Part shown: in pieces, positions 30,116 to 37,976 of the stretch
Layout: each line of letters begins with the position of its first letter
How positions within the stretch are numbered: position 1 is the first letter of the stretch
Source of the DNA: Rhizobium sp. SSA_523
GTDB lineage: Bacteria > Pseudomonadota > Alphaproteobacteria > Rhizobiales > Rhizobiaceae
DNA length: 64,000 nt
Assembly: GCF_030435705.1 (NCBI RefSeq)
Contig: NZ_CP129382.1
Span: 1,674,001 to 1,738,000, forward strand
Reading direction: 5' to 3'
The notes under the pieces: model-generated
Database searches by the model: none
What the model was told of the DNA's origin: nothing
What the model saw: only the letters and a program-made list of their open reading frames with translations
Program-made: the position numbers and the translations under genes

Positions 30116-31588
30116 ATGACGTCAGCCATCCGCTTCATTCTCAATGCCGAAGACATTTCGCTCAGCGATTTCGCGCCGACCGAGACGCTCCTTGATTTCT
30201 TGCGGCTGAGAAAGCGGCTGACGGGCAGCAAGGAGGGCTGCGCCGAAGGCGATTGCGGCGCCTGCACGGTCCTCGTCGGACGGCTGATCGGCGGGGCGCT
30301 GCGCTATGAAAGCGTCAATGCCTGCATCCGCTTCGTCGGCTCGCTGCATGGCACGCATGTGGTCACGGTGGAGCATTTGCAGGGTCAAAACGGCGCGCTG
30401 CACCCCGTCCAGCAGGCCATGGTGGATTGCCACGGTTCGCAATGCGGTTTCTGCACGCCCGGCTTCGTCATGTCGCTTTACGGGCTGTGGATGGCAAATG
30501 AAAATCCGAGCCGCGCTGAAATCGAGCTGGCGCTGCAAGGCAATCTCTGTCGCTGCACCGGCTATGAGCCAATCGTCAAGGCTGCCGAACAGGTGGCAGA
30601 GAATCGGCCGAGCGCGCTGTTCGATCCGATCGAGCGCGACCGTGCCGAGGTCATGGCCAAGCTCTGGACGATCCGCGCCTCCTCCGACACCGTGACGGTC
30701 ACCAAGAACGGCGATCGCGCCATCATCCCGGGCACGCTGGATGCGCTGTCGGAGGTTCTCGCCGCAGAGCCCGCGGCCACCATCGTGGCGGGCGCAACCG
30801 ATGTCGGACTGTGGGTGACGAAGCAGATGCGGGCGCTGAATCCGGTCGTTTTCGTCAATCACCTGACGGAGCTTCAGACCATCACCGAAGATGAGAGCGG
30901 CATCGTGATCGGCGCCGGCGTCACCTATGCGCAAGCCGTGGACGTGCTCGAGAACCGCTATCCGACGCTCGGGCGGCTGGTGGATCGGATCGGCGGCCAG
31001 CAGGTGCGCAATATGGGCACGATCGGCGGCAATATCGCCAATGGTTCGCCCATCGGCGACATGCCCCCGTCCTTGATGGCGCTGGGTGCGCAACTCACCC
31101 TGCGCTCTGCCGCGGGCAGCCGCACCATGGCGCTGCAGGATTATTTCATCGCCTATGGCAGGCAGGACCGCCAGCCCGGCGAGTTCGTCGAGAAGATCAC
31201 CGTTCCGCATGCGCCGGACGAAGCCTGGTTCTCCGCCTACAAGATATCCAAGCGCCGTGAAGAGGATATTTCGGCCCTGCTCGGTGCCTTTTACCTGGAG
31301 CTGGATGCGCAGGGTTGCGTCGAGACCTGTCGCATCGCCTTTGGCGGCATGGCGGCGACCCCGAAGCGGGCCGAAACCGTGGAATCGCTCTTGATCGGCC
31401 AGCCCTGGAGCTGGGGCACGGTGGCTTCGGTGCGCGATGCCTTCGATCAGGATTACCAGCCGCTGACGGACTGGCGGGCGAGTGCCGAATACCGGTCGCT
31501 TACGGCCAAGAACCTGCTGACGCGCTTCTTCCTGGAAACCGCCGGCCAGAACCACGAACTGGCCCGCTTCGAGCCGGAGGAGGCGTAA
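30116..31588 (+). CDS. xdhA: Xanthine dehydrogenase small subunit (Fe-S/FAD)
   Basis: 490 aa. The N-terminal [2Fe-2S] ferredoxin domain has GCAEGDCGACTV. The second Fe-S domain has CHGSQCGFCTPGFVMSLYGL and QGNLCRCTGYEPIV. A FAD domain has IVAGATDVGLWVTKQM and MGTIGGNIANGSPIGDMPP. With XdhB it oxidises hypoxanthine and xanthine to urate, passing electrons from molybdenum through Fe-S to FAD and NAD+. The length is normal for the bacterial two-subunit enzyme. It is coupled to bdhA upstream and separated from xdhB by 117 nt containing a small coupled ORF. Confidence 0.95.
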   Translation: MTSAIRFILNAEDISLSDFAPTETLLDFLRLRKRLTGSKEGCAEGDCGACTVLVGRLIGGALRYESVNACIRFVGSLHGTHVVTVEHLQGQNGALHPVQQAMVDCHGSQCGFCTPGFVMSLYGLWMANENPSRAEIELALQGNLCRCTGYEPIVKAAEQVAENRPSALFDPIERDRAEVMAKLWTIRASSDTVTVTKNGDRAIIPGTLDALSEVLAAEPAATIVAGATDVGLWVTKQMRALNPVVFVNHLTELQTITEDESGIVIGAGVTYAQAVDVLENRYPTLGRLVDRIGGQQVRNMGTIGGNIANGSPIGDMPPSLMALGAQLTLRSAAGSRTMALQDYFIAYGRQDRQPGEFVEKITVPHAPDEAWFSAYKISKRREEDISALLGAFYLELDAQGCVETCRIAFGGMAATPKRAETVESLLIGQPWSWGTVASVRDAFDQDYQPLTDWRASAEYRSLTAKNLLTRFFLETAGQNHELARFEPEEA

Positions 31589-31592
31589 AGGG

Positions 31593-31706
31593 ATGAGCCA
31601 ATATTGTCTGAACTCCGCCGAGGTGCAGCTTTCCTCCTGCGCGAAGACAACAGAAGGAAATGACTCCCGCACATCCAAAATCATCGTCATCGAAGGAGCA
31701 TGCTGA
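31593..31706 (+). CDS. Possible 37-aa small ORF coupled to xdhB
   Basis: An open frame starts 5 nt after the xdhA stop (MSQYCLNSAEVQLSSCAK...) and ends at TGA, whose final A is the first base of the xdhB ATG (TGATG). GGAGGAGG lies about 9-14 nt upstream of its ATG. It encodes three Cys and no recognisable domain. It could be a leader peptide that couples xdhB translation to xdhA, or chance. No homologue is known to me. Confidence 0.35.
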   Translation: MSQYCLNSAEVQLSSCAKTTEGNDSRTSKIIVIEGAC

Positions 31707-34042
31707 TGGACACCACCAGTTTCGAGCTGAAGGGTAAGGTCGCCGGATCGATGCATGCTTCGCTTCGCCATGACTCGGCCCACAAGCATGTGACCGGCAC
31801 CGCCGAATATATCGACGACATGCCGGAGCCGGCCGGCACGCTGCATGCCGCTCTTGGAATGTCCGACCGCGCGCATGCCGAAATCCTCGCCATGGACCTC
31901 TCCGCCGTCGCGGCCGCGCCCGGCGTGGTGAAGGTCCTGACGGCCGACGACATTCCCGGCCTCAACGATGTCTCCTCCAATGGCAGCCGCGACGAGCCGC
32001 TTCTGGCGACGAGCCGCGTGGAATTCCACGGGCAGCCGCTTTTCGTCGTGATCGGCGAGACGCGCGAGGCGGCAAGGCGCGCGGCGCGCCTGGCGAAGAT
32101 CGACTATCGCGACCTGCCGCACTGGACCGATATCGATGGAGCGCTCGACAATGGCGCGCCGCTGGTGATCACGCCGATGACGCTGAAGCGCGGCGAGCCG
32201 GAGACGGAGATGCTAAAGGCGCCGCTGCGGCTGTCCGGACAGATGCGGATCGGCGGCCAGGAGCATTTCTACCTCGAAAGCCAGATCGCACTCGCCATTC
32301 CCGGCGAGGACGAGGATGTCACCATCTGGTCCTCCACCCAGCATCCGACCGAGGTGCAGCATATGGTGGCGCATGTGCTGCATTGCGCAAGCCATGCCGT
32401 GACGGTCAATACCCGCCGGATGGGCGGCGGCTTCGGCGGCAAGGAAACGCAGGCCGCGCATTTCGCCTGTCTTGCGGCCGTTGCGGCCAAGGCTCTGAAC
32501 CGGGCGGTCAAGTTCCGTCCCGATCGCGACGAAGACATGATGCTGACCGGCAAACGGCACGATTTCCGCGTCGATTACGAACTCGGCTTCGATGAAGAGG
32601 GACGCATCCATGCCGTGGATGCCACCTATGCCGCCCGCTGCGGCTTCTCGTCCGATCTCTCCGGTCCGGTGACGGATCGGGCGCTGTTTCACGCCGATTC
32701 GAGCTATTTCTACCCGCATGTGCATCTGACCTCGAAGCCGCTGAAGACGCATACCTGCTCCAACACCGCCTTTCGCGGTTTCGGCGGGCCGCAGGGCATG
32801 CTGGGCGGCGAACGTTTCATCGAGGAAATCGCCTATGCGGTCGGCAAGGATCCGCTCGATATCCGCAAGCTGAACTTCTATGGCGAGCCCGGCTCCGGGC
32901 GGACGCTGACGCCCTACCACCAGGAGGTGGAGGACAATATTTTGATACGGCTGGTCGAGGAACTGGAGACGTCCAGCGATTACCGGGCGCGCCGGCAGGC
33001 GATCATGGAGTTCAACGCCTCGTCTCCGGTGATCCGCAAGGGCATTGCCCTGACGCCGGTGAAATTCGGCATATCCTTCACCATGACCGCCTTCAACCAG
33101 GCGGGCGCGCTGGTGCATGTCTATTCGGATGGCTCCATCCACCTGAACCATGGCGGCACCGAAATGGGCCAGGGCCTCTATACCAAGGTGGCGCAGGTGG
33201 TGGCCGATGGCTTCAATGTCGATATCGACCGGGTCAAGATCACCGCGACCACCACCGGCAAGGTGCCGAACACCTCGGCCACGGCCGCCTCTTCCGGCTC
33301 GGACCTGAACGGCATGGCCGCCTTCGATGCCGTACGGCAGATCAAGGAACGGCTGGTCGATTTCGCCTGCCGGAAATGGCATGTGGACGCCGCCGAGGTG
33401 GAATTCCTGCCCAACCGCATCCGCATCGGCACCGAAACCGTGAGCTTCGACGCCCTCATCAAGGCAGCCTATTTCGACCGGGTGCAGCTTTCCGCGGCCG
33501 GTTTCTACAAGACGCCGAAAATCCATTGGGACCGCGCGGCCGGCAAGGGCCGTCCCTTCTTCTACTTTGCCTATGGCGCCGCCTGTTCTGAGGTTTCGAT
33601 CGACACGCTGACGGGCGAATATCTGGTGGATCGCACCGATATTCTTCACGATGTCGGCAAATCGCTGAACCCGGTCATCGATATCGGCCAGATCGAGGGC
33701 GCCTTCGTGCAGGGCATGGGCTGGCTGACGACCGAGGAGCTCTGGTGGGACGACAAGGGGCGGCTGCGCACCCATGCACCCTCGACCTACAAGATCCCGC
33801 TCGCCTCCGACCGGCCGAAGATCTTCAATGTGAAGCTGGCCGACTGGTCGGAAAATCGCGAGCAGACCATCGGGCGGTCCAAGGCGGTCGGCGAGCCGCC
33901 CTTCATGCTCGGCATTTCGGTGCTGGAAGCGCTCTCCATGGCGGTCGCCTCCATTGCCGATTATACCGTGTGCCCGCGTCTCGATGCGCCGGCCACGCCG
34001 GAGCGCGTGCTGATGGCCGTGGAGCGCCTGAAGGCGATGTGA
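31706..34042 (+). CDS. xdhB: Xanthine dehydrogenase molybdopterin-binding subunit
   Basis: 778 aa, the normal length for bacterial XdhB. Seen: ASLRHDSAHKHVTGTAEYID at the N-terminus, MRIGGQEHFYLESQ, the Moco glycine-rich GGGFGGKETQAAHFACLAA, FRGFGGPQGMLGGE (substrate-pocket Arg), GGTEMGQGLYTKVAQVVADG, and GRSKAVGEPPFMLGISVLE, whose Glu is the catalytic base of the family. The ATG at 31706 is chosen because AAGGAG (31693-31698) is 7 nt upstream; the ATG at 31700 is too close. It carries out molybdenum-dependent hydroxylation of purines. Confidence 0.95.
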   Translation: MDTTSFELKGKVAGSMHASLRHDSAHKHVTGTAEYIDDMPEPAGTLHAALGMSDRAHAEILAMDLSAVAAAPGVVKVLTADDIPGLNDVSSNGSRDEPLLATSRVEFHGQPLFVVIGETREAARRAARLAKIDYRDLPHWTDIDGALDNGAPLVITPMTLKRGEPETEMLKAPLRLSGQMRIGGQEHFYLESQIALAIPGEDEDVTIWSSTQHPTEVQHMVAHVLHCASHAVTVNTRRMGGGFGGKETQAAHFACLAAVAAKALNRAVKFRPDRDEDMMLTGKRHDFRVDYELGFDEEGRIHAVDATYAARCGFSSDLSGPVTDRALFHADSSYFYPHVHLTSKPLKTHTCSNTAFRGFGGPQGMLGGERFIEEIAYAVGKDPLDIRKLNFYGEPGSGRTLTPYHQEVEDNILIRLVEELETSSDYRARRQAIMEFNASSPVIRKGIALTPVKFGISFTMTAFNQAGALVHVYSDGSIHLNHGGTEMGQGLYTKVAQVVADGFNVDIDRVKITATTTGKVPNTSATAASSGSDLNGMAAFDAVRQIKERLVDFACRKWHVDAAEVEFLPNRIRIGTETVSFDALIKAAYFDRVQLSAAGFYKTPKIHWDRAAGKGRPFFYFAYGAACSEVSIDTLTGEYLVDRTDILHDVGKSLNPVIDIGQIEGAFVQGMGWLTTEELWWDDKGRLRTHAPSTYKIPLASDRPKIFNVKLADWSENREQTIGRSKAVGEPPFMLGISVLEALSMAVASIADYTVCPRLDAPATPERVLMAVERLKAM

Positions 34043-34079
34043 TGGGGATTTGTCCATTTCCCTCTGGCGGTGGGGCTCA

Positions 34080-34260
34080 CCCCCCTCTGTCCTGCCGGAC
34101 ATCTCCCGCACAGGGGGGGAGATCGGATAGACGCGCCGGCCGCCCGCCATTCAAAGCGCAGGAAGATCGCCTTTTCTCTGAGGCTGATCGGAGAGGCTGG
34201 ACAGTGACACCAGTCAATCTCCCCCCTTCTGGGGGAGATGTCCGGCAGGACAGAGGGGGG
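34080..34260. repeat. Intact RIME-like palindromic element between xdhB and xdhC
   Basis: About 181 nt bounded by perfect 28-bp terminal inverted repeats (34080-34107 and 34233-34260; left end CCCCCCTCTGTCCTGCCGGA). Just inside are secondary inverted G/C runs (34111-34123 and 34215-34228). There is no ORF. It fits the rhizobial intergenic mosaic element class. It occupies almost the whole 286-nt xdhB-xdhC gap and could act as a processing or termination signal in the operon. Confidence 0.75.
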
Positions 34261-34328
34261 CTTGGCCTCTACGACCCCATCATTTGCACAGCGAATGCAA
34301 GCCTTCTATCAAACGGACGAAGGCCATC

Positions 34329-35123
34329 ATGACCGCCCTCACCGCCTTTCTCACCGGAAATCCCGATGCCATCCTCGTCACCGTTGCCAAAGCCAAAGGC
34401 TCGACGCCGCGGGAGGAAGGCGCGTTCATGCTGGTGTCCGCCACGAAGATTTTCGGTACCATCGGCGGCGGGCAGCTGGAATTCCTGGCGATCGACAATG
34501 CCCGCGCCCTTCTCAGCGGCAGCGGCGAGCCGCAGATGGACATTTCGCTCGGTCCGGAGATCGGCCAGTGCTGCGGCGGGCGCACGCAACTCGCCTTCGA
34601 GACGCTCACCCCGCGTCTGGCCGCCGACCTTGAGTCACGCTCTGCCGCCGAGCAAGATGCCTATCCGCGAGTCATGCTGTTCGGCGCCGGGCATGTGGGA
34701 CAGGCGCTTGCGGTAGCACTCTGCCCCCTGCCCCTGCAGGTCAGCGTGGTGGAAACCCGGGCCGCGGCGCTCGACGGCCTGCCCGATGCGGTGGAGAGAC
34801 GTCTGGCGGCGATGCCGGAGGCGCTCATCCCGGATTTGCCTTCGGGCAGCGCCGTCGTGATCCTCACCCATGATCACGCCCTGGATTTCCTGATCGCCAG
34901 GCAAGCGCTTGCCCGCGGCGATCTCGCCTATGTCGGCATGATCGGGTCCGCCACCAAACGTGCGACCTTCACGCACTGGCTGGACCGGGAAGCTGGCCGC
35001 ACGGTCAGCGCAGACCGACTCGTCCTGCCGATCGGCGGCACCGCGGTGCGCGACAAACGCCCGGCGGTGATCGCAGCCCTGGTAACCGCCGAACTCCTCA
35101 CTGCCCTGGCAGGCCGCCCCTAG
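34329..35123 (+). CDS. xdhC: Xanthine dehydrogenase accessory protein XdhC
   Basis: 264 aa. XdhC binds molybdenum cofactor, directs its sulfuration and inserts it into XdhB. Seen: ILVTVAKAKGSTPREEGAFM, GTIGGGQLEF, the Cys motif GPEIGQCCGGRTQLAFE, a Rossmann segment VMLFGAGHVGQALAVALCPL and VILTHDHALDF, and GMIGSATKRATF. The ATG at 34329 gives the usual N-terminus; the longer frame adds 15 residues from the repeat-flanking sequence. Its stop codon lies inside the left arm of the palindrome at 35122-35200. Confidence 0.92.
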   Translation: MTALTAFLTGNPDAILVTVAKAKGSTPREEGAFMLVSATKIFGTIGGGQLEFLAIDNARALLSGSGEPQMDISLGPEIGQCCGGRTQLAFETLTPRLAADLESRSAAEQDAYPRVMLFGAGHVGQALAVALCPLPLQVSVVETRAAALDGLPDAVERRLAAMPEALIPDLPSGSAVVILTHDHALDFLIARQALARGDLAYVGMIGSATKRATFTHWLDREAGRTVSADRLVLPIGGTAVRDKRPAVIAALVTAELLTALAGRP

Positions 35124-35200
35124 GGTCAAAACTCGATCAGGTTTCGCGCAGGTTTCGCCAAATCCTGCCACGCGCCAAATCCTGATTGAGTTTTGACCTT
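35122..35200. repeat. Palindromic GGTCAAAACTC element, probable bidirectional terminator
   Basis: Arms AGGGTCAAAACTCGATCAGG (35122-) and CCTGATTGAGTTTTGACCTT (-35200) are imperfectly complementary over about 23 nt, with an inner CGCGCAGG / CCTGCCACGCG stem. The xdhC stop is in the left arm and the stop of the converging DUF1127 gene is in the right arm, so the element sits exactly between two convergent genes. A related single arm is at 25157. Confidence 0.65.
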
Positions 35201-35444
35201 AGAGCGGTCGGCGCAGGGCGATCTCGCGCGCCGCATCGAAGGCGCTCGGCCTTGATTGGCGACGGCGATCATGGCGACCCTCCGCCAGGCCGATATCCTC
35301 CTTCAACCTGTCCGGCATCGCTTCTGCATCAACTCTGTTGATGCGCGAGCTCCGGCGATGTCCTTGCCAGCCTTCCTCGCCACCGACTGCCACCATCATG
35401 ATCCGCATCCAGCGGCGCGGGTCAAATGCGCTCAATCCATCCAT
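35199..35444 (-). CDS. DUF1127 domain small protein
   Basis: 81 aa from the ATG at 35444, which has GAGGGA about 9 nt upstream. The middle reads RVDAEAMPDRLKEDIGLAEGRHD, close to the DUF1127 signature (Leu-Pro-Asp-x-Leu-Leu-x-Asp-Ile-Gly-Leu-x-Arg-Gly). Arg-rich DUF1127 proteins are small, and some take part in RNA turnover and carbon or phosphate metabolism. It is transcribed away from the LysR gene at 35546, with 101 nt between starts. This divergent DUF1127/LysR arrangement is frequent in Rhizobiaceae and suggests control by that LysR protein. Confidence 0.6.
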   Translation of the reverse strand: MDGLSAFDPRRWMRIMMVAVGGEEGWQGHRRSSRINRVDAEAMPDRLKEDIGLAEGRHDRRRQSRPSAFDAAREIALRRPL

Positions 35445-35455
35445 CTTGCATTCCC

Positions 35456-35474
35456 TCACTGGCTTGGTAAGTGA
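35456..35474. promoter_or_regulatory. Inverted repeat between divergent DUF1127 and LysR genes
   Basis: TCACT-N9-AGTGA lies 11 nt upstream of the DUF1127 start, within the 101-nt divergent spacer. The dyad size and place fit a LysR-type operator; the assignment is inference. Confidence 0.4.
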
Positions 35475-35545
35475 TGACACCATGCCGGACCGGACCTTCG
35501 TCTTCCAATCGAAGCTTCATCTGCATGGATCAAGAGGACTGATGC

Positions 35546-36451
35546 ATGAAAATGTCCCGCCAGTTTCCGCTGAACGCCTTGCGCGTGTTCGAGGCAGTGG
35601 CGCGCCATCTCAGTTTCACCAAGGCCGGCGAAGAACTGGGGCTGACGCAGACGGCAGTGAGTTATCAGGTGAAGCTGCTGGAGGACAGGCTGGGCCAGCC
35701 CCTCTTCCTCCGCCAGCCGCGCAAGATCCTGCTGACCCAGGCCGGAGCGCGTCTGGCGCTGCGCGTGTCCGAAAGTTTCGATCAGCTGCGCGCCGCCATG
35801 GCCGAACTGGAAGGCGCCGTGGAAGGCACTTTGATCATCAACGCCACCGCAACCTTTGCCAGCCACTGGCTGGCCCGTCATCTCGGTCTGTTCCAGCTCG
35901 CCAATCCGACGATCGCCGTCCGTCTGGAGACGACCCAGACGGTGATCGATTTCAGCAAGACGGAGGCGGATGTCGCCATCCGCGTCGGCAAGGGCGAATG
36001 GCCGGGCCTGCGCGCCCATTTCCTGATGCGCAACCATTTCACCCCGATGCTGAGCCCGAAGCTTGCGGAGACGATCGGCGGCGTTCTTGAACCGCTCGAC
36101 CTCTTGAAGCTGAAGATCATCGATCCCACGGATCGCTGGTGGCAATTATGGTTCGCTGCTGCCGGTTATCCGGATGTGGAGCTCAAGGGCCATGCGGCCA
36201 GCCGGCTCGGCGCCCAAGCGGTCGAAGCAGCGGTGGCGATCGCCGGCCATGGTGTTGCGATCCTGCGGCCGGATTTCTATCAGGACGATGTGGCGATGGG
36301 CCGCCGGCTGATCCAACCCTTCGACCTGACCTGCGAGGACGGCTCCCATTATTGGCTGGTCTACCCGGAGGCCCGCCGCACGATCGGCAAGATCCGCGCC
36401 TTCCGCACGTTTCTGCAAGAGACCCTGCCAAGCTTCGACGGCGCGCCTTGA
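35546..36451 (+). CDS. LysR family regulator, GcvA-like
   Basis: 301 aa. An N-terminal winged HTH (LNALRVFEAVARHLSFTKAGEELGLTQTAVSYQVKLLE, residues about 9-45, shown abbreviated) precedes a periplasmic-binding-like effector domain of the GcvA type (FASHWLARHLGLFQLANPTI, AIRVGKGEWPGLRAHFLMRN, AIAGHGVAILRPDFY). An AGAGGA site lies 8 nt before the ATG. Its position between xdhC and the urate genes makes a role in purine catabolism plausible but unproven. It is paralogous to the regulator at 36847. Confidence 0.9.
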   Translation: MKMSRQFPLNALRVFEAVARHLSFTKAGEELGLTQTAVSYQVKLLEDRLGQPLFLRQPRKILLTQAGARLALRVSESFDQLRAAMAELEGAVEGTLIINATATFASHWLARHLGLFQLANPTIAVRLETTQTVIDFSKTEADVAIRVGKGEWPGLRAHFLMRNHFTPMLSPKLAETIGGVLEPLDLLKLKIIDPTDRWWQLWFAAAGYPDVELKGHAASRLGAQAVEAAVAIAGHGVAILRPDFYQDDVAMGRRLIQPFDLTCEDGSHYWLVYPEARRTIGKIRAFRTFLQETLPSFDGAP

Positions 36452-36518
36452 GGGGAGAATTGGGACACGTCCAAGGGCAAGGCGGATAGCGGCAGATAGG
36501 CGGGTGCGCGCCTCTTGA

Positions 36519-36734
36519 TCAAAGGGGTGGCAACCGCCTCGCCGCGATCGCCGCCCATAAGAACTCCTTATGGCTCAGCGGCCGCGCCTGCGGCGCCGCC
36601 ACGTCGTCGAGCAGCGCATCCGGCACATCCTGGACCGCCCCGACGCGAGCCACCCGAACCTCGCCGAGCCGCTGGCGCAGCCAGCACCAGAGCATGCGCC
36701 TGCGCCCGGCAGGACTTCGGCTCCAGACCGCCAT
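36519..36734 (-). CDS. DUF1127-like small protein, diverged
   Basis: 71 aa from the ATG at 36734, which has GGAGG 5 nt upstream. It begins MAVWSRSPAGRRRMLWCWLR, and VQDVPDALLDDVAAPQARPL aligns by eye with the DUF1127 core. Like the gene at 35199 it is divergent from a GcvA-like LysR gene (112 nt between starts). The divergence from consensus leaves open that it is a decayed copy. Confidence 0.45.
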   Translation of the reverse strand: MAVWSRSPAGRRRMLWCWLRQRLGEVRVARVGAVQDVPDALLDDVAAPQARPLSHKEFLWAAIAARRLPPL

Positions 36735-36846
36735 AGTGGCCTCCGTCACTTCTTTGTTTTCGGGCTATCTCCGTCTCGACAATTGCGCCGCTTTGCGGCC
36801 AGATACCAATGCAAAACGCCGGGCAATCCAGAAAGAGGACTTATCG

Positions 36847-37788
36847 ATGAAACTGTCCCGCCAACTGCCGCTGAACGCGCTGCGGGTATTCGAAGCGGCC
36901 GCGCGGCTGGGAAGCTTCACGAAGGCTGCCGACGAACTGCATATGACGCAGACGGCTGTCAGCTATCAGGTCAAGCTGCTGGAGGAACATGTCGGCGCGC
37001 TTCTCTTCCTGCGCCAGGCGCGCCGCGCGGTCTTGAGCCCGACGGGCGAGCGCATGCTGTTGAAAGTATCGGAAGCGCTTGGCCTCATGGCCGATGCCGT
37101 GGCCGATGCCAGGCAGCAGACCGGCGGCATTCTGGAAATCCGTTCCACGCCGACCTTTGCCAGCCACTGGCTGGCGCGCCATATCGGCACTTTCCAGCTG
37201 CAGCATCCGGGTCTGGCGGTGCGCATCCTGCGGATCGACAAGCCTGCCGATTTCCGCAGTGACAATGCCGACCTTTCCGTCGGGCCGGAGAAGCGGCCGG
37301 CGGCCGATCTGGAAGCCCATCGGCTGTTCCATCTTGAGTTCACGCCCATGCTGAGCCCGAAGCTGGCCGCGACGATCGGCGGCGTGACGAGCCCCGCGGA
37401 TCTTTTGCGCCTGCCGCTCATCGATGGATCCAAGGAGTGGTGGCACCTCTGGCTTGAGGCCGCCGGCGTTGCCGAGGCACCCGTCCAGGCCGCCACGTTC
37501 GATACCGATGGCGCGCTGGACCTGGGCGGCAGTGCGGCCATTGCCGGCCATGGCGTGGCGCTTCTCAGCCGCTTCTTCCATCAGGACGATCTCGACAGCG
37601 GACGCCTGATCATGCCCTTCGATATTTTCCTGAAGGACAGCTTCGCCTATTGGCTCACATATCCCAAGAGCCGCCGGAAATCGGCCAAGGTGCAGGCCTT
37701 TCGTCAATGGCTGATGGAAACCCTGCCGGCAGACTTGCGGGATCAGCCGGCCGAGGAGCTCGGACCGAAATCCGGATCGGGCGCATAA
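36847..37788 (+). CDS. LysR family regulator, GcvA-like (second copy)
   Basis: 313 aa from the ATG at 36847, preceded by AAGAGGA; the longer frame from 36694 runs through the divergent promoter. The HTH segment LPLNALRVFEAAARLGSFTK to MTQTAVSYQVKLLEEHVG and the effector domain (FASHWLARHIGTFQLQHPG, IAGHGVALLSRFFHQDD) parallel the regulator at 35546 nearly position by position. The two are paralogues and each faces a DUF1127-type gene. It lies 188 nt before puuD on the same strand, so it is a candidate regulator of urate or guanine genes. Confidence 0.9.
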   Translation: MKLSRQLPLNALRVFEAAARLGSFTKAADELHMTQTAVSYQVKLLEEHVGALLFLRQARRAVLSPTGERMLLKVSEALGLMADAVADARQQTGGILEIRSTPTFASHWLARHIGTFQLQHPGLAVRILRIDKPADFRSDNADLSVGPEKRPAADLEAHRLFHLEFTPMLSPKLAATIGGVTSPADLLRLPLIDGSKEWWHLWLEAAGVAEAPVQAATFDTDGALDLGGSAAIAGHGVALLSRFFHQDDLDSGRLIMPFDIFLKDSFAYWLTYPKSRRKSAKVQAFRQWLMETLPADLRDQPAEELGPKSGSGA

Positions 37789-37976
37789 AGGCAGCGCGAG
37801 CTCGCCCGGAAGCCTCTGCCCTATCTTGAACGCAGCCGGGATCGCCACGTGCCGCGCAACCGAAGCCGATGCCAAAATGGCATCACTTGGCATGGTGCGC
37901 TGCATGCTTTCCACCTATTCAAGGGCGCAAATTTCTCGCAATGTGCCGAGTCGGGGAATGCGAAGGGATCGACCGA

